From: Methylotenera sp.
GTDB lineage: Bacteria > Pseudomonadota > Gammaproteobacteria > Burkholderiales > Methylophilaceae
Length of the DNA stretch: 7,091 nucleotides
Assembly: GCA_013816325.1 (NCBI GenBank)
Contig: JACDEP010000038.1
Span: 1 to 7,091 of the forward strand
Direction: 5' to 3'
Shown here: piece after piece, positions 1-5,703 of the stretch
How the letters are laid out: each line of letters begins with the position of its first letter
Position numbering within the stretch: position 1 is the stretch's first letter
Program-made: the position numbers and the translations under genes
Notes under the pieces: model-generated
What the model was told of the DNA's origin: nothing
Database searches by the model: none
The model's input: only the letters and a program-made list of their open reading frames with translations

Positions 1-134
1 CTGACTACCTGTCAGCAGTCATTAGCTTGATATGAGTTTAAGGTGAGAGGTGTGAATGTAATCGAGCGAATTGAGTGCGCTTGAATTAATCTGAATGCTG
101 GTTAGAGTATTTTTCGCTATATTCTTGATTCAAA
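1..134. other. Intergenic stretch downstream of rsgA, no gene recognised
   Basis: I find no credible gene here: plus-strand frames close quickly. One minus-strand frame stays open for about 36 codons but has no ATG, GTG or TTG start and no recognisable protein character. There is no T-run hairpin that would end rsgA transcription. A small perfect inverted repeat, CTGAC-TACCT-GTCAG, lies at 1-15 against the window edge and may belong to a larger element outside the window. Confidence 0.5.
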
Positions 135-1076
135 TCAATACTGCCTACCATCCGGTGTTATTTCTGTGCGTAGCATCTTATAAATAGCAAACCTTTCGGG
201 CGTTACATGCCTTGCGGCAACTGCTGTTGTAATGGAACAATCCGGTTCTTGCAAGTGCTTGCAATTGTTAAATCTGCATTTACCTAAAAATGGCCTGAAT
301 TCAATAAATGCATGTTCAAGTTCATCCGTGCTTAGGTGATGCAAGCCAAACTCTTGTAATCCTGGTGAGTCAATAAGTTGACTGTGTTCATCTAGGTGAT
401 ATAAATGTGCCGCCGTAGTTGTATGTTTGCCGCTATCTAATACAAGGCTAACTTCTTGGGTACGTACAGCTTCATTAGGCAGCAGGGCATTGATTATGGT
501 GGATTTCCCCATACCGGATTGGCCTACAAGTATGCTTGAGTGCCCCTGCAAAAATGGCCTTAGCGTTGACACATTCTCTTTCGCTGAAAGCGGTAGTACC
601 TGATAGCCCAGCGAGGTATACAGCGCTAATTTCTTCTGAGCCTCGTCGTTATCCGCCAAGTCGCATTTATTCAATACGACGATAGGTTTGATATTGGCTG
701 CTTCTGCTGCAATCAGGCAACGATTCAATAAGGCTTCATAGAAGCTAGGTTGAGTAGCTAGTACAATGATGATTTGCGTGACATTAGCCGCTAGCATCTT
801 GCTTTTGAAGGCATTGCTGCGGTAGAGCAGCGAGTTCCTGGGCAACGTAGTTTCTATAACACCTTCATGTTTATCGGTGAGCCGAATATTTACTGCATCT
901 CCACAAGCGATGTCAGTTTTTTTGCCACGCGTCACACAGCTAATGCGTTTTTTATCAGCTAATTCAACTTGGAAACGTTTGCCAAAAGCAGCAACGACTA
1001 CCCCTTGCACAAGGGCATTTTTATTATGTGTATGTTCATCCAGGGTAGAAGCTAGTGCGGGGTTTTGATTGAGCAA
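135..1076 (-). CDS. rsgA: Ribosome small-subunit-dependent GTPase RsgA (YjeQ/EngC)
   Basis: RsgA is a cytoplasmic GTPase that binds the 30S subunit late in assembly and releases factors such as RbfA. The 313-residue product shows the family's circularly permuted GTPase order. After an N-terminal OB-fold (about 24-90) come G4 NKCD at 136-139, the P-loop GQSGMGKS at 185-192, a switch segment SGKHTTT at 216-222 and G3 DSPG at 236-239. A C-terminal zinc site has C267, C272, H274 and C280, with the same spacing as the E. coli protein. The start is a TTG five bases after the stop of the cytochrome gene. No ATG exists in frame until residue 94, which is inside the OB-fold/GTPase junction, so a non-ATG start is unavoidable. 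A GTG at codon 23 (position 1010) is the alternative. No clear Shine-Dalgarno precedes either, so translational coupling to the upstream gene is likely (inference). The family call is very secure; the exact start is not. Confidence 0.96.
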   Translation of the reverse strand: MLNQNPALASTLDEHTHNKNALVQGVVVAAFGKRFQVELADKKRISCVTRGKKTDIACGDAVNIRLTDKHEGVIETTLPRNSLLYRSNAFKSKMLAANVTQIIIVLATQPSFYEALLNRCLIAAEAANIKPIVVLNKCDLADNDEAQKKLALYTSLGYQVLPLSAKENVSTLRPFLQGHSSILVGQSGMGKSTIINALLPNEAVRTQEVSLVLDSGKHTTTAAHLYHLDEHSQLIDSPGLQEFGLHHLSTDELEHAFIEFRPFLGKCRFNNCKHLQEPDCSITTAVAARHVTPERFAIYKMLRTEITPDGRQY

Positions 1077-1081
1077 AAGAA

Positions 1082-1390
1082 TTATTCAGTAAATTTGTAA
1101 TAGGTTTTATTCAGGTAGCTTGCCACATTTAGTTCTTCATCTTCAAACCATTTAAGGCCTAACATCGTATTGCAATTACGTATTTGGGCAACTAAGCCTT
1201 TGGATGTTTTTACTTTGCGGTATTCACGCGTGTAGATGCCTGAGCCATCGCCACCAAAATTTTCCGTGTGGCAATTGATGCAATGTTTATCAACTAAGGC
1301 TTTACCTGCTGTTGCGTCAGCACTAGCAAAAGGTTGTGCGGTCGCCCAGGTACTTACCACCAACAAACATGTAAAAAAAAGCGTTTTCAT
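1082..1390 (-). CDS. Small periplasmic c-type cytochrome
   Basis: The 102-residue product begins with a Sec signal peptide: MK followed by a hydrophobic core to about residue 16, then ATA-Q at 16-19 as a likely signal peptidase I site. The mature part carries one heme-attachment motif, CINCH (C37, C40, H41). M76, in the context CNTMLG, is a candidate sixth heme ligand. The C-terminal helix (WFEDEELNVASYLN, then YY) is typical of class I monoheme cytochromes. It is therefore a periplasmic electron carrier of about 9 kDa; its redox partner cannot be told from sequence. The frame extends 21 codons upstream, but the ATG at 1390 is preferred because it starts directly at the signal peptide and has GGA eight bases upstream. 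It lies between the M48 protease gene (80-base gap) and rsgA (5-base gap). C73 is an extra cysteine outside the heme motif. Confidence 0.88.
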   Translation of the reverse strand: MKTLFFTCLLVVSTWATAQPFASADATAGKALVDKHCINCHTENFGGDGSGIYTREYRKVKTSKGLVAQIRNCNTMLGLKWFEDEELNVASYLNKTYYKFTE

Positions 1391-1415
1391 TTTATCTATC
1401 CAAATTTTAAGTTGA

Positions 1416-1453
1416 ATTATATCGAATATAAAATATTGATTAAAAACAAGCAA
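1416..1453 (-). promoter_or_regulatory. Candidate sigma-70 promoter for the cytochrome-rsgA pair
   Basis: In the 80-base gap after the M48 gene the minus strand has two overlapping options. One is TTGCTT (1448-1453) and TATATT (1425-1430) separated by exactly 17 bases. The other is a perfect TATAAT at 1416-1421, without a good -35 box at the right distance. Either would start transcription 20-30 bases ahead of the cytochrome ATG. The gap is AT-rich, so chance matches are possible. Read-through from the M48 gene is also likely, since no terminator is seen between them. Confidence 0.4.
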
Positions 1454-1470
1454 CCGGGCTGAATTTAGAA

Positions 1471-2721
1471 CTAATGAGTATACGCCGCTAATTTAGAAAT
1501 CCTAATACTTGCTGGTGGATGTGAGTCATAAAAAGCCGAATGCAATGGATCGGGCGTAAGGGTTGAAGCATTATCACGGTATAATTTAACCAGCGCTTCA
1601 ACCAGATATTTTGGATTGGCATGCTTGGCAGCGTAGTCATCTGCTTCAAACTCGTTCTTACGAGAGTAGCTTGCCATAATAGGGCGTAATAAAAATAAAA
1701 ATACCGGGGAAACCAAAAGGAACAATATAAGTGCCATATAGTTACTCATAATGTCCACACCTAGGCCAGCATAAAACCAAGGCTGATCAATTAGCCAGCC
1801 TAGCAGTGCAAGTCCTATAAAGCTTACAGCAAACATCAGTGCAATACGTTTGATGACATGGTGATGCTTAAAATGCCCGAGTTCGTGGGCTAATACCGCT
1901 TCAATCTCGTCAGCATTCAACCTGTCAAGCAAGGTGTCGAAAAACACAACACGTTTAGATGCGCCGAAGCCAGTAAAATAGGCATTGCCATGGCTACTAC
2001 GTGCTGAGCCATCCATTACAAAAAGGCCTTGGGATTTAAACCCGCATTTGGTTAAAAGCATTTCAATGCGTTGTTTCAGGCTTTCATCGGTCAATGGTGA
2101 AAATTTATTAAAAAGCGGTGCAATGAAAGTAGGATAGAGCGCTAGCATCACTAAGTTAAAGACACTCCATACTATCCATAAATATAACCACCAGTATTGG
2201 CCGGTGCTTTGCATGAGCCACAACGCGGCAAATAGGAGTGGTGCGCCTAACGCCAAGCCTACTAGGCTGTGTTTGAATAAATCAATAAAAAACATAGCTC
2301 GGGTCATTTTGTTAAAGCCGAACTTTTCGTCTATGACAAACGTTTTATAGTATTCAAAAGGTAAATCCATCAAACTGCTCACTAATAATGCGCTACAGAT
2401 GACTAATGCTCCACGGATAATAGATTGGCTTACTAAAAACTCGCTCCAGATGCTATCAATCCATTGCAAGCCACCACCCAATGTAAGTACAGCTAATAGT
2501 AGCGCTTGCACTACCGCCTCGATAATCACTAGCTTAGTCTTGGTTGCAGAGTAATCTGCAGCCTTTTGATGAGAATCGAGAGTAATATTACCGTTAAAAG
2601 CAGCTGGAACTTGGTTACGATGCCTTTGTACATAAGCGATATGCCTACGCCCTAACCATATCCTGATGCCGGTTGTGGTGACGAGTAAAGCTGTAAAAAT
2701 AAGGGTAAGCGCTGAAGACAT
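1471..2721 (-). CDS. M48 family (Ste24/CAAX prenyl protease 1-type) membrane zinc metalloprotease
   Basis: This is a 416-residue integral membrane zinc endopeptidase, the usual length for bacterial Ste24-like M48 proteins. It has an N-terminal M48_N-type membrane domain (about 1-200), with hydrophobic segments near 3-20, 64-84, 103-120, 150-170 and 177-196. The peptidase domain follows, with HELGH at 279-283 (zinc ligands H279 and H283, catalytic E280). The third ligand is probably E357 in NEFEAD, followed by the conserved D361. Two more hydrophobic segments lie at about 291-312 and 328-348. Bacteria generally lack prenylated CAAX substrates, so a role in membrane or envelope protein quality control is more likely than prenyl processing (inference). 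The ATG at 2721 has GAG six bases upstream as a weak ribosome site. The gene is first in the minus-strand series leading to the cytochrome gene and rsgA, and is divergent from orn. Confidence 0.94.
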   Translation of the reverse strand: MSSALTLIFTALLVTTTGIRIWLGRRHIAYVQRHRNQVPAAFNGNITLDSHQKAADYSATKTKLVIIEAVVQALLLAVLTLGGGLQWIDSIWSEFLVSQSIIRGALVICSALLVSSLMDLPFEYYKTFVIDEKFGFNKMTRAMFFIDLFKHSLVGLALGAPLLFAALWLMQSTGQYWWLYLWIVWSVFNLVMLALYPTFIAPLFNKFSPLTDESLKQRIEMLLTKCGFKSQGLFVMDGSARSSHGNAYFTGFGASKRVVFFDTLLDRLNADEIEAVLAHELGHFKHHHVIKRIALMFAVSFIGLALLGWLIDQPWFYAGLGVDIMSNYMALILFLLVSPVFLFLLRPIMASYSRKNEFEADDYAAKHANPKYLVEALVKLYRDNASTLTPDPLHSAFYDSHPPASIRISKLAAYTH

Positions 2722-2874
2722 GTTGTACTCATTATTATCGTTGGGAAAGTATCGTGCTATTTGATCGGGTCAAGTTTCAAATAGTGAATTAAGTTAATAT
2801 ATGGATTGTGAAGCATTTCGTTGGTGTTGGTTCACCACGTTCGCACAATATCCCTTATTTTAATGGAAATCATG
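2722..2874. promoter_or_regulatory. Divergent control region between the M48 protease gene and orn, with an inverted repeat
   Basis: These 153 bases separate two divergent genes and must hold promoters for both. The clearest element is a perfect inverted repeat, CTATTTGA at 2757-2764 and TCAAATAG at 2777-2784, with a 12-base spacer that itself contains TTGA/TCAA half-sites. Its layout could suit a dimeric regulator, but it matches no site I can name. A small stem (TGGTG at 2822-2826 with CACCA at 2833-2837) lies in the probable orn leader. I could not assign -35/-10 boxes with confidence. Confidence 0.4.
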
Positions 2875-3447
2875 ATGGTCGCTACAAACAATGGTACGAA
2901 TAGCAGCAGTAATCAAAATAATTTAATTTGGTTGGATATGGAAATGAGCGGTTTGTTGCCGGACTCTGACCGTATCCTAGAGCTTGCAGCGGTAGTCACA
3001 GATGCTGAGTTAAATGTACTTGGAGAATCACCAGTATTGGTAGTGCACCAGACTGATGCGGTCCTTGATGGTATGGATGCTTGGAATAAGGGTACTCACG
3101 GACGCTCTGGCTTGATTGAAAAAGTAAAATCGTCAACCTTAAATGAAGCAGATGCAACTGTGCAAATGATTACTTTTTTGAAAGAATTTGTACCTGCTGG
3201 CAAATCACCCATGTGCGGAAATTCCATCTGTCAGGATCGACGGTTTATGGCACGTTACATGCCAGAACTAGAAAGTTTTTTCCATTACCGTAACTTAGAT
3301 GTGAGCGTATTCAAGGAGTTAGCAAGACGCTGGAAACCTGAGATTCACTCAGGGTTTAAAAAAGCGAGTAGGCACGAAGCCTTAGCCGACATCTATGAAT
3401 CCATAGATGAATTAAAATACTATCGTGAACATTTCATCATAAAATAA
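2875..3447 (+). CDS. orn: Oligoribonuclease (DEDDh 3'-5' exoribonuclease)
   Basis: Orn degrades the di- and short oligoribonucleotides left by other RNases and completes mRNA turnover; it also clears pGpG. The 190-residue product aligns by eye with E. coli Orn (181 residues) through its whole length. The DEDDh residues are visible: D21 and E23 in LDMEMSG, D121 in CGNSICQDRRF, and H167 and D172 in RHEALAD. The conserved stretches VPAGKSPMCGNS and ELARRWKPEI, and the ending YYREHFI, are also present. The reading frame extends further upstream from a TTG at 2821, with further ATGs at 2863 and 2872. The ATG at 2875 is preferred because TGGA ends seven bases before it and because homologues begin just before the NNLIWLD segment; 2872 is nearly as good. 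It is transcribed alone, divergent from the M48 gene. The hairpin 36 bases downstream has no T-run on this strand, so it is a poor terminator for orn. Confidence 0.96.
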   Translation: MVATNNGTNSSSNQNNLIWLDMEMSGLLPDSDRILELAAVVTDAELNVLGESPVLVVHQTDAVLDGMDAWNKGTHGRSGLIEKVKSSTLNEADATVQMITFLKEFVPAGKSPMCGNSICQDRRFMARYMPELESFFHYRNLDVSVFKELARRWKPEIHSGFKKASRHEALADIYESIDELKYYREHFIIK

Positions 3448-3474
3448 GCATTGAATATGGATACAATTAAATGC

Positions 3475-3502
3475 AAAAAAAGGGGCGTCTAAAAAGACGC
3501 CC
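3475..3502 (-). terminator. Rho-independent terminator for glgA and the putative small RNA
   Basis: On the minus strand GGGCGTCT (3502-3495) and AGACGCCC (3490-3483) form a perfect 8-bp stem around a TTTT loop. One C and then seven Ts (3481-3475) follow. This is a textbook intrinsic terminator in the minus direction only; on the plus strand the hairpin is followed by AGAGGG, not Ts. It is about 85 bases beyond the glgA stop codon. Confidence 0.88.
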
Positions 3503-3534
3503 AGAGGGAGGAGTAACTAGCTTTGGAGAAGCTT
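3475..3534 (-). ncRNA. Putative sigma-54-dependent small RNA with anti-Shine-Dalgarno motifs
   Basis: Reading from the start site predicted by the sigma-54 promoter (about 3534-3536), the minus strand gives an RNA of about 60 nt in three parts. First is a small hairpin, AGCUU-CUCCA-AAGCU (3533-3519), with CUCC in the loop. Second is a single-stranded linker ending in CUCCUCCCUCU (3513-3503). Third is the GC-rich terminator hairpin with U7. The linker resembles the 3' end of 16S rRNA and would pair with GGAGG-type ribosome binding sites, as in known small RNAs that carry CUCCUCC motifs. No convincing open frame lies within it. It could instead be only the glgA 3' untranslated region; the promoter spacing argues for an independent RNA. 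No transcript has been shown, and this call is inferred from sequence architecture. Confidence 0.5.
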
Positions 3535-3546
3535 AATATTTATTAA

Positions 3547-3561
3547 GCATTTGCCGTGCCA
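3547..3561 (-). promoter_or_regulatory. Sigma-54 (RpoN) -24/-12 promoter
   Basis: The minus strand reads TTGGCACG-GCAA-ATGCTT. The RpoN consensus is TGGCACG-N4-TTGC, so this differs only by A for T at the first base of the -12 box. The invariant GG and GC doublets are separated by exactly 10 bases, as required. Transcription would start about 12 bases beyond the GC, near 3534-3536, directly ahead of the hairpin, anti-Shine-Dalgarno linker and terminator. An enhancer-binding activator would be needed. CCAAG-TATT-CTTGG at 3625-3638, about 90-105 bases upstream and inside the end of glgA, is a possible but unproven activator site. Confidence 0.62.
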
Positions 3562-3576
3562 AGTTTCCATCCCTTT

Positions 3577-3606
3577 ATTTTATTTCTTATATTTTGCGAG
3601 TTTCAA
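3577..3606 (-). promoter_or_regulatory. Possible alternative sigma-70 promoter over the glgA stop codon
   Basis: The minus strand has TTGAAA (3606-3601) and TAAAAT (3582-3577), each one base off consensus, separated by 18 bases. It would start transcription near 3570 and give an RNA of about 95 nt ending at the same terminator. The region is AT-rich and the spacing is slightly long, so this is weaker than the sigma-54 site. Confidence 0.25.
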
Positions 3607-5056
3607 TAGTTTTGGTATACAAATCCAAGTATTCTTGGGCGCTATGATCCCAGCTCAAATTCTGTAACATTCCGTTCCGTTGTATTTTACGCCACCCTTT
3701 CGGGTCCTCCCGATAAATATCAAGGGCACGCTTAATCACCGCTAGAAGCGCGCCGCTACTTGCCTCAGCCATTACAAAGCCATTGGCGGTCTTGTTTTTA
3801 AGAGTTGCTACGCCAGTATCAATGACTGAGTCTGCAAGACCTCCAGTAGCATTCACAATAGGTAAGGTGCCATAGGCTAGCCCATACATCTGATTTAATC
3901 CACATGGCTCAAAACGTGAAGGCATGATAAACATGTCGCAACCCGCCATAATCTGGTGGGAAAGTGGCTCATTGTAGCCGATGGTTACACTCATTTTGCC
4001 CGGGTTATCATGAGAAAAAATGCTGAAAGCAGCCTCTAGACTGCTTTCACCGCTACCTAACAGTGCAAATTGACAACCTTCATCGATTAAGCGCTGGATA
4101 TTGGGTAATAATAAATCCAGGCCTTTTTGATAAGTAAGGCGGCTAACGATGCCCAACAATGGTGCATTCGCATCATTATTCAACCCTAATTCCTTTTGTA
4201 GCGCTTTTTTTACTTCTTTTTTTCCAGCTATGCGGGTGGCGCTATATTTTTTAATAAGGTATGGATCGCTTGCAGGGTTCCATTCATCCATCTCAATTCC
4301 ATTTAGGATGCCGTGAATCTCCTCACCACGTTCTGCCAGCAAGCCTTCTAAACCAAAACCGAACTCTTCTGTTTGGATCTCTAAAGCGTAACTGCGACTG
4401 ACGGTAGAAAGTGAGTCTGCGTAAAAAATTCCGGCTTTTAAAAAAGAGAGCTGATCGTAATATTCAAAGCCATCCACTCTAAAATGTTCAGACGGCAAGC
4501 CTAATTTTGTAGCCCATTCGGCAGAAAAAATGCCTTGGAATGCCATATTGTGTAAGCTTAAAATGGAGCTCGCAGTCGAGTTTTCTGTCAGCTTCATATA
4601 AGCAGGTGTCAAGCCAGTTTGCCAGTCATTGCAATGCACAATATCAGGTAGCCAATTAATAAGAGGGGATTTATCGCTACTTAAAATAGCCGCTACCTTA
4701 GATAAGACGCTAAATCTTATCGGGTTGTCCGGCCAGTCTATTCCTTGTGCGTCAATATAAGGGCTGCCGGCACGCTCATATAAGCTTGCGGCTTTTATTA
4801 CGATTACTTTAACCTGTGTTTCCTTAATGATGCCTTGTAAAAGCTGCACAGGTGCATCGATCATTGGCAAGCCAGTAATCGTTGCAACGCTTTTAAGCTC
4901 TAATAACTGATGTAATACAGATGGATAGCCAGGCACCAGGATGCGAATATCCACACCAAGATGAGTTAATGCTGAAGGTAACGAGCCGCTTACATCTGCT
5001 AAACCGCCGGTTTTGATGAGTGGGAAGACCTCAGGACTTACGAAAAGTACTTTCAT
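3587..5056 (-). CDS. glgA: Glycogen (starch) synthase, ADP-glucose-dependent GT5
   Basis: GlgA transfers glucose from ADP-glucose to the non-reducing end of alpha-1,4-glucan. The 489-residue product has the two Rossmann-like halves of the GT-B fold. The N-terminal KTGGLADV motif has K15 at the same position as in E. coli GlgA. C-terminal sites are GIVSRLTYQKG at 302-312 (R306 and K311 contact the nucleotide-sugar phosphates in the family) and SRFEPCGLNQ at 380-389 with catalytic-region E383. TGGLADSV follows. The frame extends nine codons upstream through a GTG at 5083 and ATGs at 5080 and 5074. The ATG at 5056 is chosen because it gives MKVLFVSPEVFPLIKTGG, matching family N-termini; no start has a good ribosome site. 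No glgB, glgC or glgP is in the window. It is divergent from crcB, and its mRNA would run through the putative small RNA into the 3475-3502 terminator. Confidence 0.95.
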   Translation of the reverse strand: MKVLFVSPEVFPLIKTGGLADVSGSLPSALTHLGVDIRILVPGYPSVLHQLLELKSVATITGLPMIDAPVQLLQGIIKETQVKVIVIKAASLYERAGSPYIDAQGIDWPDNPIRFSVLSKVAAILSSDKSPLINWLPDIVHCNDWQTGLTPAYMKLTENSTASSILSLHNMAFQGIFSAEWATKLGLPSEHFRVDGFEYYDQLSFLKAGIFYADSLSTVSRSYALEIQTEEFGFGLEGLLAERGEEIHGILNGIEMDEWNPASDPYLIKKYSATRIAGKKEVKKALQKELGLNNDANAPLLGIVSRLTYQKGLDLLLPNIQRLIDEGCQFALLGSGESSLEAAFSIFSHDNPGKMSVTIGYNEPLSHQIMAGCDMFIMPSRFEPCGLNQMYGLAYGTLPIVNATGGLADSVIDTGVATLKNKTANGFVMAEASSGALLAVIKRALDIYREDPKGWRKIQRNGMLQNLSWDHSAQEYLDLYTKTIETRKI

Positions 5057-5108
5057 TGCAAATAAGGCTTTCATTGACATCACATTTTAGTTTAAAGTTT
5101 GAGAGCCT

Positions 5109-5126
5109 TAAACCTGTGATGGTTTA
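5109..5126. promoter_or_regulatory. Inverted repeat in the glgA-crcB divergent control region
   Basis: TAAACC (5109-5114) and GGTTTA (5121-5126) form a perfect 6-bp inverted repeat with a 6-base spacer. It lies midway between the divergent starts of glgA and crcB, where an operator would be expected. It matches no operator I recognise. The surrounding 5090-5176 is AT-rich and must contain promoters for both genes, but I cannot assign the boxes securely. Confidence 0.35.
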
Positions 5127-5176
5127 GATTACTAGTATAAAAACTAATTTTACTATATGAATACGATATTTTCCTT

Positions 5177-5572
5177 ATGAACAATCTATTGAATATTACA
5201 AATGCCTTCGCTATTGCTTTAGGCGCTACCTTAGGTGCGTGGATTCGTTGGACTCTCAGTATACTTTTTAATCACTTATTAACCAATCTACCGATTGGCA
5301 CATTAATAGCCAATTTAAGCGGTGGCCTATTAGTAGGAGTTACACTGGGGTTCATTGGCTTAGGTAATTTGGACAATTCTAGTGTACGCCTATTTATTAC
5401 CACTGGCTTTTTAGGAGGCCTAACGACTTTCTCCGCTTTTACCGGTGAAAGCCTTATTCTATTGCAAAAACAGGAGTATTGCTGGGCAGCGATTCATACT
5501 TGTAGTCATGTTTTCGGCGCTTTATTCATGGCTAGTTTAGGGTATATGCTAGTGCAATATTTCAAAGCCTGA
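5177..5572 (+). CDS. crcB: Fluoride ion channel CrcB/Fluc
   Basis: CrcB/Fluc proteins are small four-helix inner-membrane proteins that form antiparallel dimers and let toxic fluoride leak out of the cell. The 131-residue product has four hydrophobic segments (about 10-31, 39-63, 70-96 and 103-127). It also has the family signatures in order: GATLGAWIRW at 16-25 (conserved R24), GTLIANLSGG at 41-50 (pore N46) and GFLGGLTTFSAF at 77-88. The last holds the fluoride-contacting phenylalanines F85 and F88 and the central sodium-site glycine/threonine segment. Length is normal (about 125-130). A single gene is present, as expected for a homodimer. No fluoride riboswitch is visible in the 5' region. 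A seven-codon frame, ATG at 5157, ends in a TGA overlapping this gene's ATG at 5177. The gene ends at the bidirectional terminator shared with rne. Confidence 0.95.
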   Translation: MNNLLNITNAFAIALGATLGAWIRWTLSILFNHLLTNLPIGTLIANLSGGLLVGVTLGFIGLGNLDNSSVRLFITTGFLGGLTTFSAFTGESLILLQKQEYCWAAIHTCSHVFGALFMASLGYMLVQYFKA

Positions 5573-5657
5573 ATCAGCACAAATCATAATCTTAAAGTTC
5601 AAGGTACTCCAATTCGAACTCTAATGGTTGTAGGCTGTAGTAGAACCTCAAAGCCAT

Positions 5658-5686
5658 AAAAAAAGCCCTGGAACTCAGGGCTTTTT
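5658..5686. terminator. Bidirectional Rho-independent terminator between crcB and rne
   Basis: AAAAAGCCCTG (5660-5670) and CAGGGCTTTTT (5676-5686) form an 11-bp stem with a GAACT loop. The A-run on one side and T-run on the other give a T-tail in both directions: five Ts on the plus strand and seven on the minus. It sits 18 bases beyond the rne stop and about 86 beyond the crcB stop, between convergent genes. Confidence 0.92.
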
Positions 5687-5703
5687 ATTAAACGATACAG
5701 CAA

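Noticed and set aside
877..1068. Open plus-strand frame of 63 codons opposite the rsgA 5' end
   Set aside because: It is fully antisense to conserved RsgA sequence and has no domain or ribosome site.
3483..3502. The orn downstream hairpin as a terminator for orn
   Set aside because: On the plus strand it is followed by AGAGGGAGGAG rather than a T-run; the T-run is only on the minus strand.
3506..3513. Plus-strand GGGAGGAG as a strong ribosome binding site
   Set aside because: No start codon with an open frame follows at a workable distance (TAACTAG comes next); it reads better as the complement of the minus-strand CUCCUCC motif.
3517..3570. Minus-strand frame of 17 codons (ATG at 3570, TAG at 3517) overlapping the proposed small RNA promoter
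   Set aside because: GGG abuts the ATG with no Shine-Dalgarno spacing, the frame runs over the -24/-12 boxes, and the peptide has no recognisable character.
5090..5176. Fluoride riboswitch upstream of crcB, suggested by GTGATGG at 5116-5122
   Set aside because: The downstream conserved parts of the fluoride (crcB) riboswitch, its paired C-rich segment and the CTGATGA-like end, are not present, and only about 55 bases remain before the start codon.
5596..5620. tRNA-like T-arm (AGTTC...GAACT with TTCGAA) downstream of crcB
   Set aside because: The flanks do not form a 5-bp T-stem and no acceptor, D or anticodon arms can be drawn around it.
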